Below are positions 23,915 to 31,537 of a stretch of 38,299 nt of DNA, piece after piece. Within the stretch, counting starts at the first letter, position 1. Each line of letters starts with the position of its first letter. The stretch covers positions 1-38,299 of the forward strand of contig CABUDQ010000019.1 in NCBI GenBank assembly GCA_902490365.1, written 5' to 3'. The DNA comes from an uncultured Collinsella sp. (GTDB lineage: Bacteria; Actinomycetota; Coriobacteriia; Coriobacteriales; Coriobacteriaceae). A program made the translations under genes and the position numbers. The notes under the pieces were generated by a model. The model was not told the DNA's origin. It saw nothing but the letters and a program-made list of their open reading frames with translations, and searched no databases.

Positions 23915-24073
23915 ATGGGTATACGTCGAAAGGGCACGCAGCTTTTCGTGCATTGCCTGAGCGGTGCGCGAAGCAACCAAGCTGTGAGTTTTCTTAAGCG
24001 TTCTGGGTATGGCAGTGTCAAGAATATCGGCGGCATAAGCGGCTACACGGGAAAGGTGGTGCGTTGGCTATGA
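23915..24073 (+). pseudogene. 5'-truncated rhodanese-like domain
   Basis: A 52-codon frame encoding only the second half of a rhodanese domain: QLFVHCLSGARSNQAVSFLK with the CxSGxRS active-site loop, then KNIGGISGYTGKVVRW. Full rhodanese domains are about 100 residues and start with an (L)IDVRE-type motif, which is absent upstream in all frames; the terminator occupies that place. The reading frame is intact and its TGA overlaps the ATG of the reductase by four bases (ATGA), so translation of the reductase may be coupled to it. A functional fragment cannot be ruled out because the active cysteine is present. Confidence 0.7.
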
Positions 24074-25761
24074 AGGTGGTTATCGTTGGAGGCGTCGCGG
24101 GCGGCGCATCGGCGGCGGCACGTTTGCGCAGACTCGACGAGCAGGCCCAAATTGTCATCTTTGAGCGCACGGGTTTTGTATCGTATGCCAACTGTGGGCT
24201 TCCGTACTACATTGGCGGCGTGATAGAAGAAGAGAGCGCATTGACGCTGCAGTCTCCCAAGGGCTTTTGGGATCGCTTTCGCATTGCGGTCAAGACGAGT
24301 CACGAGGTGTTTGCCATCCATCCCGATTCGCATACGGTCGAGGTTCGCAATATGCTGACGGGCGAGGAATTTGTCGAGACGTATGACAAGCTCATCCTGT
24401 CGCCGGGTGCAAAGCCGATTCGCCCTGCGTTGCCGGGCATCGACTCGGATAAAATCTTTAGCCTACGCACCGTTGAGGACACGCTGCGTATTCACAGCTA
24501 TGTTCGAGAGCGGCGACCGAGCAGTGCCGTCGTGATCGGCGGCGGCTTCATTGGCGTCGAGACGGCGGAGAATCTGTGCGAGCTGGGGCTCCAGGTGACC
24601 CTTCTGCAGCGTCCCGTCCAGCTTATGAACAACCTGGATTACGACATGGCGACCCTTTTGCATACCGAGGTGCGTGAGCACGGTATCGATCTGCGCCTCA
24701 AGGCCGATGTGACAGGTTTTGAGGAAGTTGATGGCCGCGTTGTCACCCATGTTGCGGGCGATGACCCTATCGGAGCCGATATGGTGCTGCTTGCCATTGG
24801 CGTGGCACCTGAGAGCCATCTGGCGCAAGAGGCGGGGCTCGAACTGGGCATCAAGGGGGCTATTGTGGTCAACGACCGCATGGAGACCTCTGCTGCCGAC
24901 GTGTATGCCGTGGGCGATGCCGTGCAGGTCACGCATCAGGTGACCGGCGAGGACGCGGTCATTTCGCTCGCCGGCCCCGCCAACAAGCAGGGGCGTGTCG
25001 TCGCCGATGTCATAGCCGGCATGGACAGCTGCTACCTCGGATCGTTGGGCTCATCGGTTATCAAGGTATTCGACTTGACGGCGGCAAGCACGGGACTATC
25101 CGAAAAGGCGGCACACGCGGCGGGAGTTGACTGCGACAGCGTGGTCCTGTCGCCCGGTTCGCATGCGGGTTATTATCCGGGTGCAACGCCCATGACCATG
25201 AAGGTTGTCTTCGAGAAGCAGGGATTGCGCCTGCTGGGTGCGCAAATCGTGGGCATCGATGGTGTGGACAAGCGTATCGACGTTCTGGCGACTGCCATCC
25301 AGGCAGGCATGCGCGGCGATAGGCTTAAGGATTTGGACCTAGCATACGCGCCGCCGTATTCATCGGCGAAGGATCCCGTCAATATGGCGGGCTTTATGAT
25401 CGAGAACCTCAATCGCGGCATACTGGCGCAGTGGCATTGGGAGGATGAGCCCAATTTGCCACGCGATGGCAGCGTGCAGCTGCTCGATGTTCGTACGGAA
25501 GGGGAGTATGAGCGCGGGCATATCGATGGTTTCGTAAACATTCCCGTCGATGATCTGCGCAATCGCCTGGGCGAGCTCGACCGGGCCAAGCCGGTTTACG
25601 TGATTTGCCAGAGCGGCATTCGCAGCTACATTGCTTGCCGCATTTTGGCGCAGCATGGCTTTGAGTGTTTTAACTTCTCGGGCGGCTATCGCTTCTTTGC
25701 AGCCGTGACTGAGGCTCGCCGCGGCAGCGCTAACGTTATGCCGTGCGGGCTCGAAAAGTAG
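24070..25761 (+). CDS. CoA-disulfide reductase-like FAD oxidoreductase with C-terminal rhodanese domain
   Basis: A 563-residue fusion. Residues 1-450: pyridine nucleotide-disulfide oxidoreductase of the CoA-disulfide reductase / NADH oxidase group, with FAD motif VVIVGGVAGGASAAARLRRL, redox cysteine 42 in SYANCGLPYY, NAD motif VVIGGGFIGVETAENLCELG and VYAVGDAVQV. The dimer interface includes YPGATPMTMK. Residues about 475-555: rhodanese domain with LLDVRTEGEYERGHIDGF and active loop VICQSGIRSY. Likely role: reduction of CoA disulfide, persulfide or polysulfide in the cytoplasm. ATG 24070 is chosen over TTG 24064. It is the last gene of the redox set. Confidence 0.9.
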   Translation: MKVVIVGGVAGGASAAARLRRLDEQAQIVIFERTGFVSYANCGLPYYIGGVIEEESALTLQSPKGFWDRFRIAVKTSHEVFAIHPDSHTVEVRNMLTGEEFVETYDKLILSPGAKPIRPALPGIDSDKIFSLRTVEDTLRIHSYVRERRPSSAVVIGGGFIGVETAENLCELGLQVTLLQRPVQLMNNLDYDMATLLHTEVREHGIDLRLKADVTGFEEVDGRVVTHVAGDDPIGADMVLLAIGVAPESHLAQEAGLELGIKGAIVVNDRMETSAADVYAVGDAVQVTHQVTGEDAVISLAGPANKQGRVVADVIAGMDSCYLGSLGSSVIKVFDLTAASTGLSEKAAHAAGVDCDSVVLSPGSHAGYYPGATPMTMKVVFEKQGLRLLGAQIVGIDGVDKRIDVLATAIQAGMRGDRLKDLDLAYAPPYSSAKDPVNMAGFMIENLNRGILAQWHWEDEPNLPRDGSVQLLDVRTEGEYERGHIDGFVNIPVDDLRNRLGELDRAKPVYVICQSGIRSYIACRILAQHGFECFNFSGGYRFFAAVTEARRGSANVMPCGLEK

Positions 25762-25771
25762 CGCGCATTGG

Positions 25772-25804
25772 AATGTGACAAAGTGACAGCCTCTTTGTCG
25801 CATC
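25772..25804. repeat. Dispersed palindromic repeat, copy 2
   Basis: AATGTGACAAAG and CTTTGTCGCAT arms, 11 bases after the stop of the reductase gene. It could act as a transcript-end hairpin. Confidence 0.8.
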
Positions 25805-25982
25805 GGGGATGTTATATGCGGGATGGTGCGCCATGCGGCGTGCTGTCCCGTTCGTTTTTTGGCGCGGTTCGTTACATTCCTCACTGGTATCGGCCAAAAA
25901 TGAGGATAGAGTAGGACAAACGCGCCGAACGTGAACGGCGGGGGAGCGGGCGAGCGCGCCCGCGCGAGAGAGGTTGCCGTCC

Positions 25983-28900
25983 ATGCTGGATCTCAGAGTT
26001 ATTTGCAAAAGGTACGTTACGCAGTCGTTTACGCAGGTAGCGCTCGACAGCGTAAGCCTGTCTTTTCGCGATAACGAGTTCGTAGCCATTCTGGGTCCCT
26101 CGGGTTCGGGTAAAACTACGATGCTCAACGTCATCGGTGGACTCGATCATTTCGATTCGGGCGATCTGCTGATCGACGGCATCTCGACCAAGGACTTCAA
26201 CGACCGCGATTGGGATGCCTATCGCAATAATCGCATCGGCTTTGTGTTCCAGAGCTATAACCTCATTCCGCATCAGAGCATTTTGGAAAACGTGGAGTTG
26301 GCGCTTACGCTCACGGGCGTGGGGCATGCCGAGCGCCGCCAACGTGCGCGCAAGGCGCTCGAGGCAGTCGGTCTGGGCGAGCACGTTGACAAGCGCCCGA
26401 GCCAGCTTTCGGGCGGGCAGATGCAGCGCGTGGCCATTGCCCGCGCCCTGATCAATGACCCCGAGATTGTGCTGGCTGACGAGCCGACCGGCGCCTTGGA
26501 CTCAACGACGTCCGTCCAGGTCATGGATTTGCTCAAGGACGTTGCGCGCGACCGTCTGGTCATCATGGTCACGCACAATCCCGAGCTGGCGTACAAGTAC
26601 GCCACGCGCATTGTCAACCTGGCGGACGGCAAGGTCACCGACGATTCAGATCCCTTTGATGCTGCCGAGGCCGCGCGTCGCGAGGCCAAGCCCACGCGCA
26701 AAACCTCGATGAGCTTTGTGACGGCGCTGGGGCTTTCTGCCCGAAACCTCATGACCAAGAAGGGCCGCACGGTCATGACGGCCTTTGCGGGTTCGATTGG
26801 CATTATCGGCATTGCGGCGATCCTGGCGCTCTCCAACGGCGTAAACGACTACATCAAAAAGGTCGAGGAGGACACGCTCTCGAGCTACCCGCTCACGATT
26901 TCCAAACAAGACTACGACCTGTCGTCCATGATGGGCGGAGAGGGGGCCACGGATGATGAGGTGTCCGAGGGCGAGGATTCATCCGACGCCACCGGTGGCA
27001 AAGATAAGGGAACCGATAAGATCCCTGTGGTCACGGCCGTAAAAGACATGTTCGCAAGCGTTAAATCTAACGATATGACGAGCTTTAAGGCATGGCTCGA
27101 TGCCGGTGGCGACGGTATCAATAAAGAGGTCAATGCCATCCAGTACGGCTATGGCGTGACGCCGGTTGTCTATCGTGCCGGGAAGGGCGATGAGAAGCCT
27201 GTCCGGCTGGTGCCCAACGCCATGACCGAGGCCATGAGTGGAGGCGCGAGCTCGGCGGCAACGGTGAGCATGGAATCCATGGGAACCTCGGTCTTTAACG
27301 AGATGATCGACGACCAGAGCTTGCTCGACAGTCAGTACGATGTCGTTGCCGGCCATTGGCCTACGTCCGCCAACGAGGCCGTGATGGTGCTTTCGAGTCG
27401 CGGCACGGTGGGCGACTACACGCTCTACAGCATCGGCGCGCTGGATATCGATGAACTCAACGACCTGGTCAACACCGCCATGGCGGCCGACGGTGGGGTC
27501 GAAACGCCCGAGACCGGCACCGACTTTACCTACGACGATGCGCTGTCCACGGCGTTTAAGGTGTTGTCGCCGGCCGATGCCTATCGCAAAAACGAAGAGA
27601 CCGGCATGTGGACCGACATGTCTGGCGATGCCGACTTTATGACGGCCAAAGTTGCCGACGGTATTGATGTGCACATTGTGGGCGTGGTGCGACCGAACGA
27701 GACGGCCAATGCGAGCGCGTTGTCTCCGGGCATTGCCTATACGCATGCGCTGACTCGCCAGCTTATGGAGCGCGCCGCCAATTCGCAGATCGTAAAAGAG
27801 CAGCTTACGCATTCCGAGACGGATGTCTTTACGGGCAAGTCTTTCGATGAACTGCAGGGCGAGGCCAAGCAGGGCGTGGATCTGGGCAGCATGTTCAGTG
27901 TGGACGAAGCGGCGTTGAAGAGCGCGTTCTCGTTCGATGCATCTGCACTCTCGGGTGCTGCCGGTGGCATGGATCTTTCGGGCATCGATTTGTCGGGCCT
28001 GGATATTGACCTTTCGGGCGTTGGCAAGGACATCGACTTCAGCAGCATCATGGCAAAAGCACCGGCCCCAGATTTCTCGGGCATCTTTGACGGTCTGGAG
28101 CTCACGCCCGAGCAAATGCAGCAGGTGGGAACGCTTGCCAACCAACTGTTTGAGGGCTTTTTGCAGTCTGATCAGTTTAAGGCGCTGTCGCCCGAAGATC
28201 TTAAGGACGCGTCGAAGCTCGCCGCCGCGTTCTCGTCGTATCTTGAGAATGATGCCGCAGCCCAGCAATGCCTGGCTCAGCTCAGGGCGCTGGGCGGCGA
28301 TGCCCTGGCCGAGCGCCTGCAGCAGGCGATGACCGACTATGTGCAAAAGCAGCTGGCTCCGTATCTGCAGCAGGCTATGGACCGGGTCATGAAGACGATC
28401 AGCGAGCAGATTGCGACGATGGTATCGTCCCAGCTCAAGGCGGGCGCAGCAGGGCTTATGGATCAGATGGCGACGCAGATGTCTTCGAGTTTTACCAACC
28501 TGGCGAGCGCTATGCGTGTGGATGCGAGCGCCTTTGCTCGTGCCATCCATTTCAACATGGACGCCGAGGACCTGAGTTCGCTCATGATGAGCTATGCCAA
28601 GGCGTCGCAGCTCACCTACGATAACAATCTGACCACGTTGGGCTATGCGGATGAGGCAGATCCCGTCTCGGTTAAGATTTTCCCGCGCGACTTTGAGGCC
28701 AAGGAGCGCGTACTCGATCACATCGATGCGTATAACAAGCAGGTCAAAGCCGCCGGCCACGACGAGCAGGCAATCTCGTACACCGACTACATGGGCATTA
28801 TCATGGGTTCGGTAACCGACATCGTGAACACCATCAGCTTGGTGCTCATCGCATTTGTGAGCATCAGCTTGGTCGTCAGCTCCATCATGATCGGCATCAT

Positions 28901-29234
28901 CACCTACATCAGCGTGCTGGAACGTAAAAAGGAGATTGGCATCCTGCGCGCGATCGGCGCGTCGAAGCGCAATGTGGCCAACGTGTTCAACGCCGAGACT
29001 TTCATCGAAGGCCTCATTGCTGGCGTCTTCGCCATCGTCGTCGTGGTGCTCGTGAGTTTTCCGGTCAATGCCTGGGCGCTTGCGGTCAAACAGGTCCCCA
29101 ATCTGATGAGCCTGCCCGTGCAGGATGCGCTGGTGCTCATCGCGATTTCGGTGTTGCTGACGGTTGTCGCTGGCCTGCTGCCGGCCCGCAGCGCATCCAA
29201 GAAAGACCCCGTGGAGGCCCTACGTTCCGAATAA
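25983..29234 (+). CDS. ABC transporter with fused ATPase and FtsX/MacB-type permease
   Basis: A 1083-residue single-chain exporter. The ATPase (residues 1-230) has Walker A GPSGSGKTT (38-46), signature LSGGQMQR, Walker B VLADEPTG and switch VTHN, as in MacB/LolD. A transmembrane helix (VMTAFAGSIGIIGIAAILAL) is followed by about 700 extracytoplasmic residues, including low-complexity SGIDLSGLDIDLSG and Ala/Gln-rich helices, then three C-terminal FtsX helices (VTDIVNTISLVLIAFVSI; IIGIITYI region; ALVLIAISVLLTVV) with ERKKEIGILRAIGA. The ATG at 25983 is preferred to TTG 25974. MacB-type machines work with efflux of peptides or signal transmission; the substrate is unknown. Confidence 0.9.
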   Translation: MLDLRVICKRYVTQSFTQVALDSVSLSFRDNEFVAILGPSGSGKTTMLNVIGGLDHFDSGDLLIDGISTKDFNDRDWDAYRNNRIGFVFQSYNLIPHQSILENVELALTLTGVGHAERRQRARKALEAVGLGEHVDKRPSQLSGGQMQRVAIARALINDPEIVLADEPTGALDSTTSVQVMDLLKDVARDRLVIMVTHNPELAYKYATRIVNLADGKVTDDSDPFDAAEAARREAKPTRKTSMSFVTALGLSARNLMTKKGRTVMTAFAGSIGIIGIAAILALSNGVNDYIKKVEEDTLSSYPLTISKQDYDLSSMMGGEGATDDEVSEGEDSSDATGGKDKGTDKIPVVTAVKDMFASVKSNDMTSFKAWLDAGGDGINKEVNAIQYGYGVTPVVYRAGKGDEKPVRLVPNAMTEAMSGGASSAATVSMESMGTSVFNEMIDDQSLLDSQYDVVAGHWPTSANEAVMVLSSRGTVGDYTLYSIGALDIDELNDLVNTAMAADGGVETPETGTDFTYDDALSTAFKVLSPADAYRKNEETGMWTDMSGDADFMTAKVADGIDVHIVGVVRPNETANASALSPGIAYTHALTRQLMERAANSQIVKEQLTHSETDVFTGKSFDELQGEAKQGVDLGSMFSVDEAALKSAFSFDASALSGAAGGMDLSGIDLSGLDIDLSGVGKDIDFSSIMAKAPAPDFSGIFDGLELTPEQMQQVGTLANQLFEGFLQSDQFKALSPEDLKDASKLAAAFSSYLENDAAAQQCLAQLRALGGDALAERLQQAMTDYVQKQLAPYLQQAMDRVMKTISEQIATMVSSQLKAGAAGLMDQMATQMSSSFTNLASAMRVDASAFARAIHFNMDAEDLSSLMMSYAKASQLTYDNNLTTLGYADEADPVSVKIFPRDFEAKERVLDHIDAYNKQVKAAGHDEQAISYTDYMGIIMGSVTDIVNTISLVLIAFVSISLVVSSIMIGIITYISVLERKKEIGILRAIGASKRNVANVFNAETFIEGLIAGVFAIVVVVLVSFPVNAWALAVKQVPNLMSLPVQDALVLIAISVLLTVVAGLLPARSASKKDPVEALRSE

Positions 29235-29265
29235 TGTGACAAAGGGACAGCCCCTTTGTCACATT
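29233..29265. repeat. Dispersed palindromic repeat, copy 3
   Basis: AATGTGACAAAGGG (29233-29246) and CCCTTTGTCACATT (29252-29265), a perfect 14-bp stem. It overlaps the TAA stop of the ABC transporter gene and lies 14 bases from the convergent end of the membrane protein gene at 29279, where it may end both transcripts. Confidence 0.85.
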
Positions 29266-29278
29266 CATCTCCCTGCAC

Positions 29279-30412
29279 CTAGTTCGTTTTGCCCATCAGC
29301 GTGATGCGGATGGTTGGATGGGTGTACTCGTCAAACTCGTCCTCGGGATCCGTGTCAAACGAGTAATACGCTTTGATGGGGTCGTCACTCGTCCTGATAG
29401 AGATTCTCTCGTAGAGCGAGCCGTTCAAAAAAGCCTGCCTAAACTCTTCGGGGAGCTTCTGCGGTGCTAGGAGCTCGGGGCTTGCGGTCTTGACGTCTAT
29501 GGTTTGGACAACAGAGGAAAGCGCGTCAAGGTCGAGCTCGATACGGGCAAGGTTGTCCTCGAGGCTCGCGTCGGGGTCAATCTCTGCCGCGTAGCTCACT
29601 TCCGTGAGCGTTCCCTTGTTGTCAAAATCCATGTACGTATAGGTCTTTTGGGTATCGGAGTCGCCGTCGTGCAGATAACCGCGGACGTGATAGCCGTAAT
29701 CTTGATATCGCTCGTAGGGGTCATCGGCGGACACGTACTCGCATGAGGGCTCTAATGCCTTGCGAGCAATGGCGATCTGCTCAGCCGCGGCCGCGGCGTT
29801 CTCCTGCATCTCGATGTTTCCCTGCGCCAGCTGCGGGATATAGGCGCCGCATACGATCGCGAGGGGCAGCGCCACAAGCGCGATGACCCACTTCTTTGCA
29901 CGGGGGACAGGAACGCCACAGGCCTCTGCCATAGCCTTTGCGTTGGCGAAGCTCTCGGTAAGCACGTCTGCCGCGGTGGCGACGGCGCCTACGGCAGCGG
30001 CGACTTCTGCCGCGCCGCCCAGGTTGCGCGCGGTCTCGTTGTCGCTGTTCTTGAGCAGGCGCGCGGCGGCCTGCGTGCCAACAACGCCTGCGATTTGTGC
30101 CGAGCGGTCTTTCTCGCTCTGCTCGACGGCGAGCCGGCGCTGCATTTCCTTCCACTGCTTGCCACGCATGCCAAAGCGCGGGGCGAGAGCGCAGTAGCAG
30201 AATATAACGAGCTCGATGGCGGTGAGCACCAAGGCGGTCATCATGCCTGTCTCTTGGAAGCCTTCGTGATGGAAGACGATGTCGTCGACCATTTCGAAAG
30301 GAATGATCGATAAGGGCAGCACGAATGCCATGGCAAGCGCCGCGCCGGCAACCTTTGGGCAGATGCAGTATCGCTGGATGCGCTTGCGTTCTTGTTCGGA
30401 GAGTGCTGCCAT
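29279..30412 (-). CDS. Membrane protein with Ala-rich cytoplasmic domain and extracytoplasmic C-terminal domain
   Basis: A 377-residue protein. Hydrophobic segments occur at about 23-38, 57-78 and 178-195. The region between about 90 and 165 is Ala-rich (GVVGTQAAARLLKNSDNETA, then AAEVAAAVGAVATAADVL). After the third helix lies a soluble domain of about 180 residues with Tyr-rich and acidic strands (YERYQDYGYHVRGY, TYTYMDFDNKGTL, YYSFDTDPEDEFDEYTH). I recognise no family. ATG 30412 is chosen because AAGGA lies 7 bases upstream. It follows the DUF3592 gene by 63 bases, so the two are probably co-transcribed. Confidence 0.75.
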   Translation of the reverse strand: MAALSEQERKRIQRYCICPKVAGAALAMAFVLPLSIIPFEMVDDIVFHHEGFQETGMMTALVLTAIELVIFCYCALAPRFGMRGKQWKEMQRRLAVEQSEKDRSAQIAGVVGTQAAARLLKNSDNETARNLGGAAEVAAAVGAVATAADVLTESFANAKAMAEACGVPVPRAKKWVIALVALPLAIVCGAYIPQLAQGNIEMQENAAAAAEQIAIARKALEPSCEYVSADDPYERYQDYGYHVRGYLHDGDSDTQKTYTYMDFDNKGTLTEVSYAAEIDPDASLEDNLARIELDLDALSSVVQTIDVKTASPELLAPQKLPEEFRQAFLNGSLYERISIRTSDDPIKAYYSFDTDPEDEFDEYTHPTIRITLMGKTN

Positions 30413-30475
30413 GGCGGGTCCTTGGTGTCGTGGCGGTCGTTGTGGCGCATGGGGCGCGGGGCGCATCAGTTTGAG

Positions 30476-31003
30476 CTAGCGCTGGATAAGAACATAGAGC
30501 AAGATGCTCATCGCGATGAGCAAGAAGCCTGCGATGTTAAACATCAGCGTGGCAAAGTTGCCCACGATGGGGCGTTCGACATAGCTTTTGTCTGGGTTGC
30601 TGGGGTTGTAGTACACGGTTATTTGGCTACCGAGGGGCCAAAGCTGCTCCGCAAGGGTGCCTAGGCGGGTGATGGGGCCTGTCTGCACGTGCAGCCAGCC
30701 CTTGGCGTCTTCGTAGGCGGTGGCTTGCGTGCGGATGGGGAGTCCCGACAAGCTTTTGGTCTTTATGCCGCGGAATTGTTTTTTCGCGCGGTATTGCGTG
30801 CCGTCGACGGTGTATTCCAAAACGGGATACATTCTGCCTTCACCCATAAAGCGATGGTCGATGACCGTCCCCATGGTCACGGCGGTGCAGGCCTTGGCTT
30901 TCCTGCGAGCGGCGGCTTTCATGAGCGCGCTCACTCCGATAAGCAGGATGCCGATGCCCCCAACCAAGATGAGCGCGAGCAGGGATATCTGCGACGTGGC
31001 CAT
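30476..31003 (-). CDS. DUF3592-like membrane protein
   Basis: A 175-residue protein with an N-terminal helix (LLALILVGGIGILLIGVSAL), a beta-rich extracytoplasmic part and a C-terminal helix (NIAGFLLIAMSILLYVLI). The core pattern YPVLEYTVDGTQYRAKK, later VYYNPSNPDKSYVE, is that of DUF3592, a family of unknown function. AAAGGAG lies upstream of the ATG. It is the first gene of a two-gene membrane operon. Confidence 0.8.
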   Translation of the reverse strand: MATSQISLLALILVGGIGILLIGVSALMKAAARRKAKACTAVTMGTVIDHRFMGEGRMYPVLEYTVDGTQYRAKKQFRGIKTKSLSGLPIRTQATAYEDAKGWLHVQTGPITRLGTLAEQLWPLGSQITVYYNPSNPDKSYVERPIVGNFATLMFNIAGFLLIAMSILLYVLIQR

Positions 31004-31075
31004 GGCGTTCTCCTTTGGCGCGATACCGTCATATGTGACTCAGTATAGAGTACCCCGCCCTCGATGAGCTATTGC

Positions 31076-31086
31076 GGGGGGGGGGG
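31076..31086. repeat. G homopolymer of 11 bases
   Basis: An uninterrupted run of 11 G, about 73 bases upstream of the DUF3592 start codon and upstream of a possible minus-strand -10 (TATACT, about 31046-31041). Such tracts slip during replication and may also be a sequencing weak point. Confidence 0.6.
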
Positions 31087-31095
31087 TCAATTCTG

Positions 31096-31127
31096 AATGT
31101 GACAAATGGACTGCTCCTTTGTCACAT
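31096..31127. repeat. Dispersed palindromic repeat, copy 4
   Basis: AATGTGACAAATGG and CCTTTGTCACAT arms; lies 15 bases before the left end of the 186-bp inverted-repeat element. Confidence 0.75.
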
Positions 31128-31141
31128 CGGGGACTGCGGAA

Positions 31142-31327
31142 TCGAGGTCTAATACTTTTCCCGAGAAGTGAACGAGTGAAAACGGACTCCCGAAGCATCG
31201 ACACTTTTGGCGTGCAATTTCCTGCGGTTTTGCCAGTCAAATCCTGCGGTTTTGACGCCTAAAAATGTCAATGCTTCGGGGGTCCAAATACAGCCGTTCA
31301 CTTCTCGGGAAAAGTATTAGACCTCGA
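31142..31327. repeat. 186-bp element with perfect 33-bp terminal inverted repeats and nested stem
   Basis: The first 33 bases (31142-31174) are the exact reverse complement of the last 33 (31295-31327). Inside, about 31186-31216 and 31254-31284 form a second nearly perfect stem, differing mostly by transitions and one extra base. The central part has two direct copies of TCCTGCGGTTTTG. No open frame of note. Both flanks carry TGTGACAAA-type palindromes. The design resembles a MITE or a large REP-like extragenic element; no target-site duplication is evident by eye. Confidence 0.75.
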
Positions 31328-31381
31328 AATATGGGCGGCGTTCGCGAACGGCAACTAGCTTGCGTCCGGTAGCCGGCACTT

Positions 31382-31408
31382 GGGGCAAAGGGACTGCCCT
31401 TTTGCCCC
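31382..31408. repeat. Divergent palindrome related to the TGTGACAAAGGG family
   Basis: GGGGCAAAGGG and CCCTTTTGCCCC around ACTG, one bulge. It shares the xCAAAGGGAC core with the other copies but has different outer arms. Confidence 0.6.
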
Positions 31409-31492
31409 TTCACCATTGCATCGTATCTGGTGTGGAAAAAATATCGCCTGCGTTCTCGCGCCTGCGAAGAGTTCCTGAACCGCTTGAATGGG

Positions 31493-31523
31493 ATGTGACA
31501 AAGGGACAGTCCCTTTGTCACAT
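31493..31523. repeat. Dispersed palindromic repeat, copy 5
   Basis: ATGTGACAAAGGGA, three bases, then its exact complement. It ends 14 bases before the start codon of the dihydrouridine synthase gene, so the transcript leader of that gene would begin in or near it. Confidence 0.85.
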
Positions 31524-31537
31524 TGATTTGAGAATGG

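Noticed and set aside
22798..24036. 412-codon minus-strand open frame
   Set aside because: Runs antisense over the redoxin lipoprotein, the terminator and the rhodanese fragment; composition typical of a shadow.
26979..28760. 593-codon minus-strand open frame
   Set aside because: Antisense shadow of the ABC transporter gene; His/Arg/Leu-rich, no family motifs.
31097..31523. CRISPR array from the recurring palindromes
   Set aside because: Copies are irregularly spaced, separated by unrelated elements of variable size, and occur far away at gene ends; no spacers of uniform length and no cas genes.
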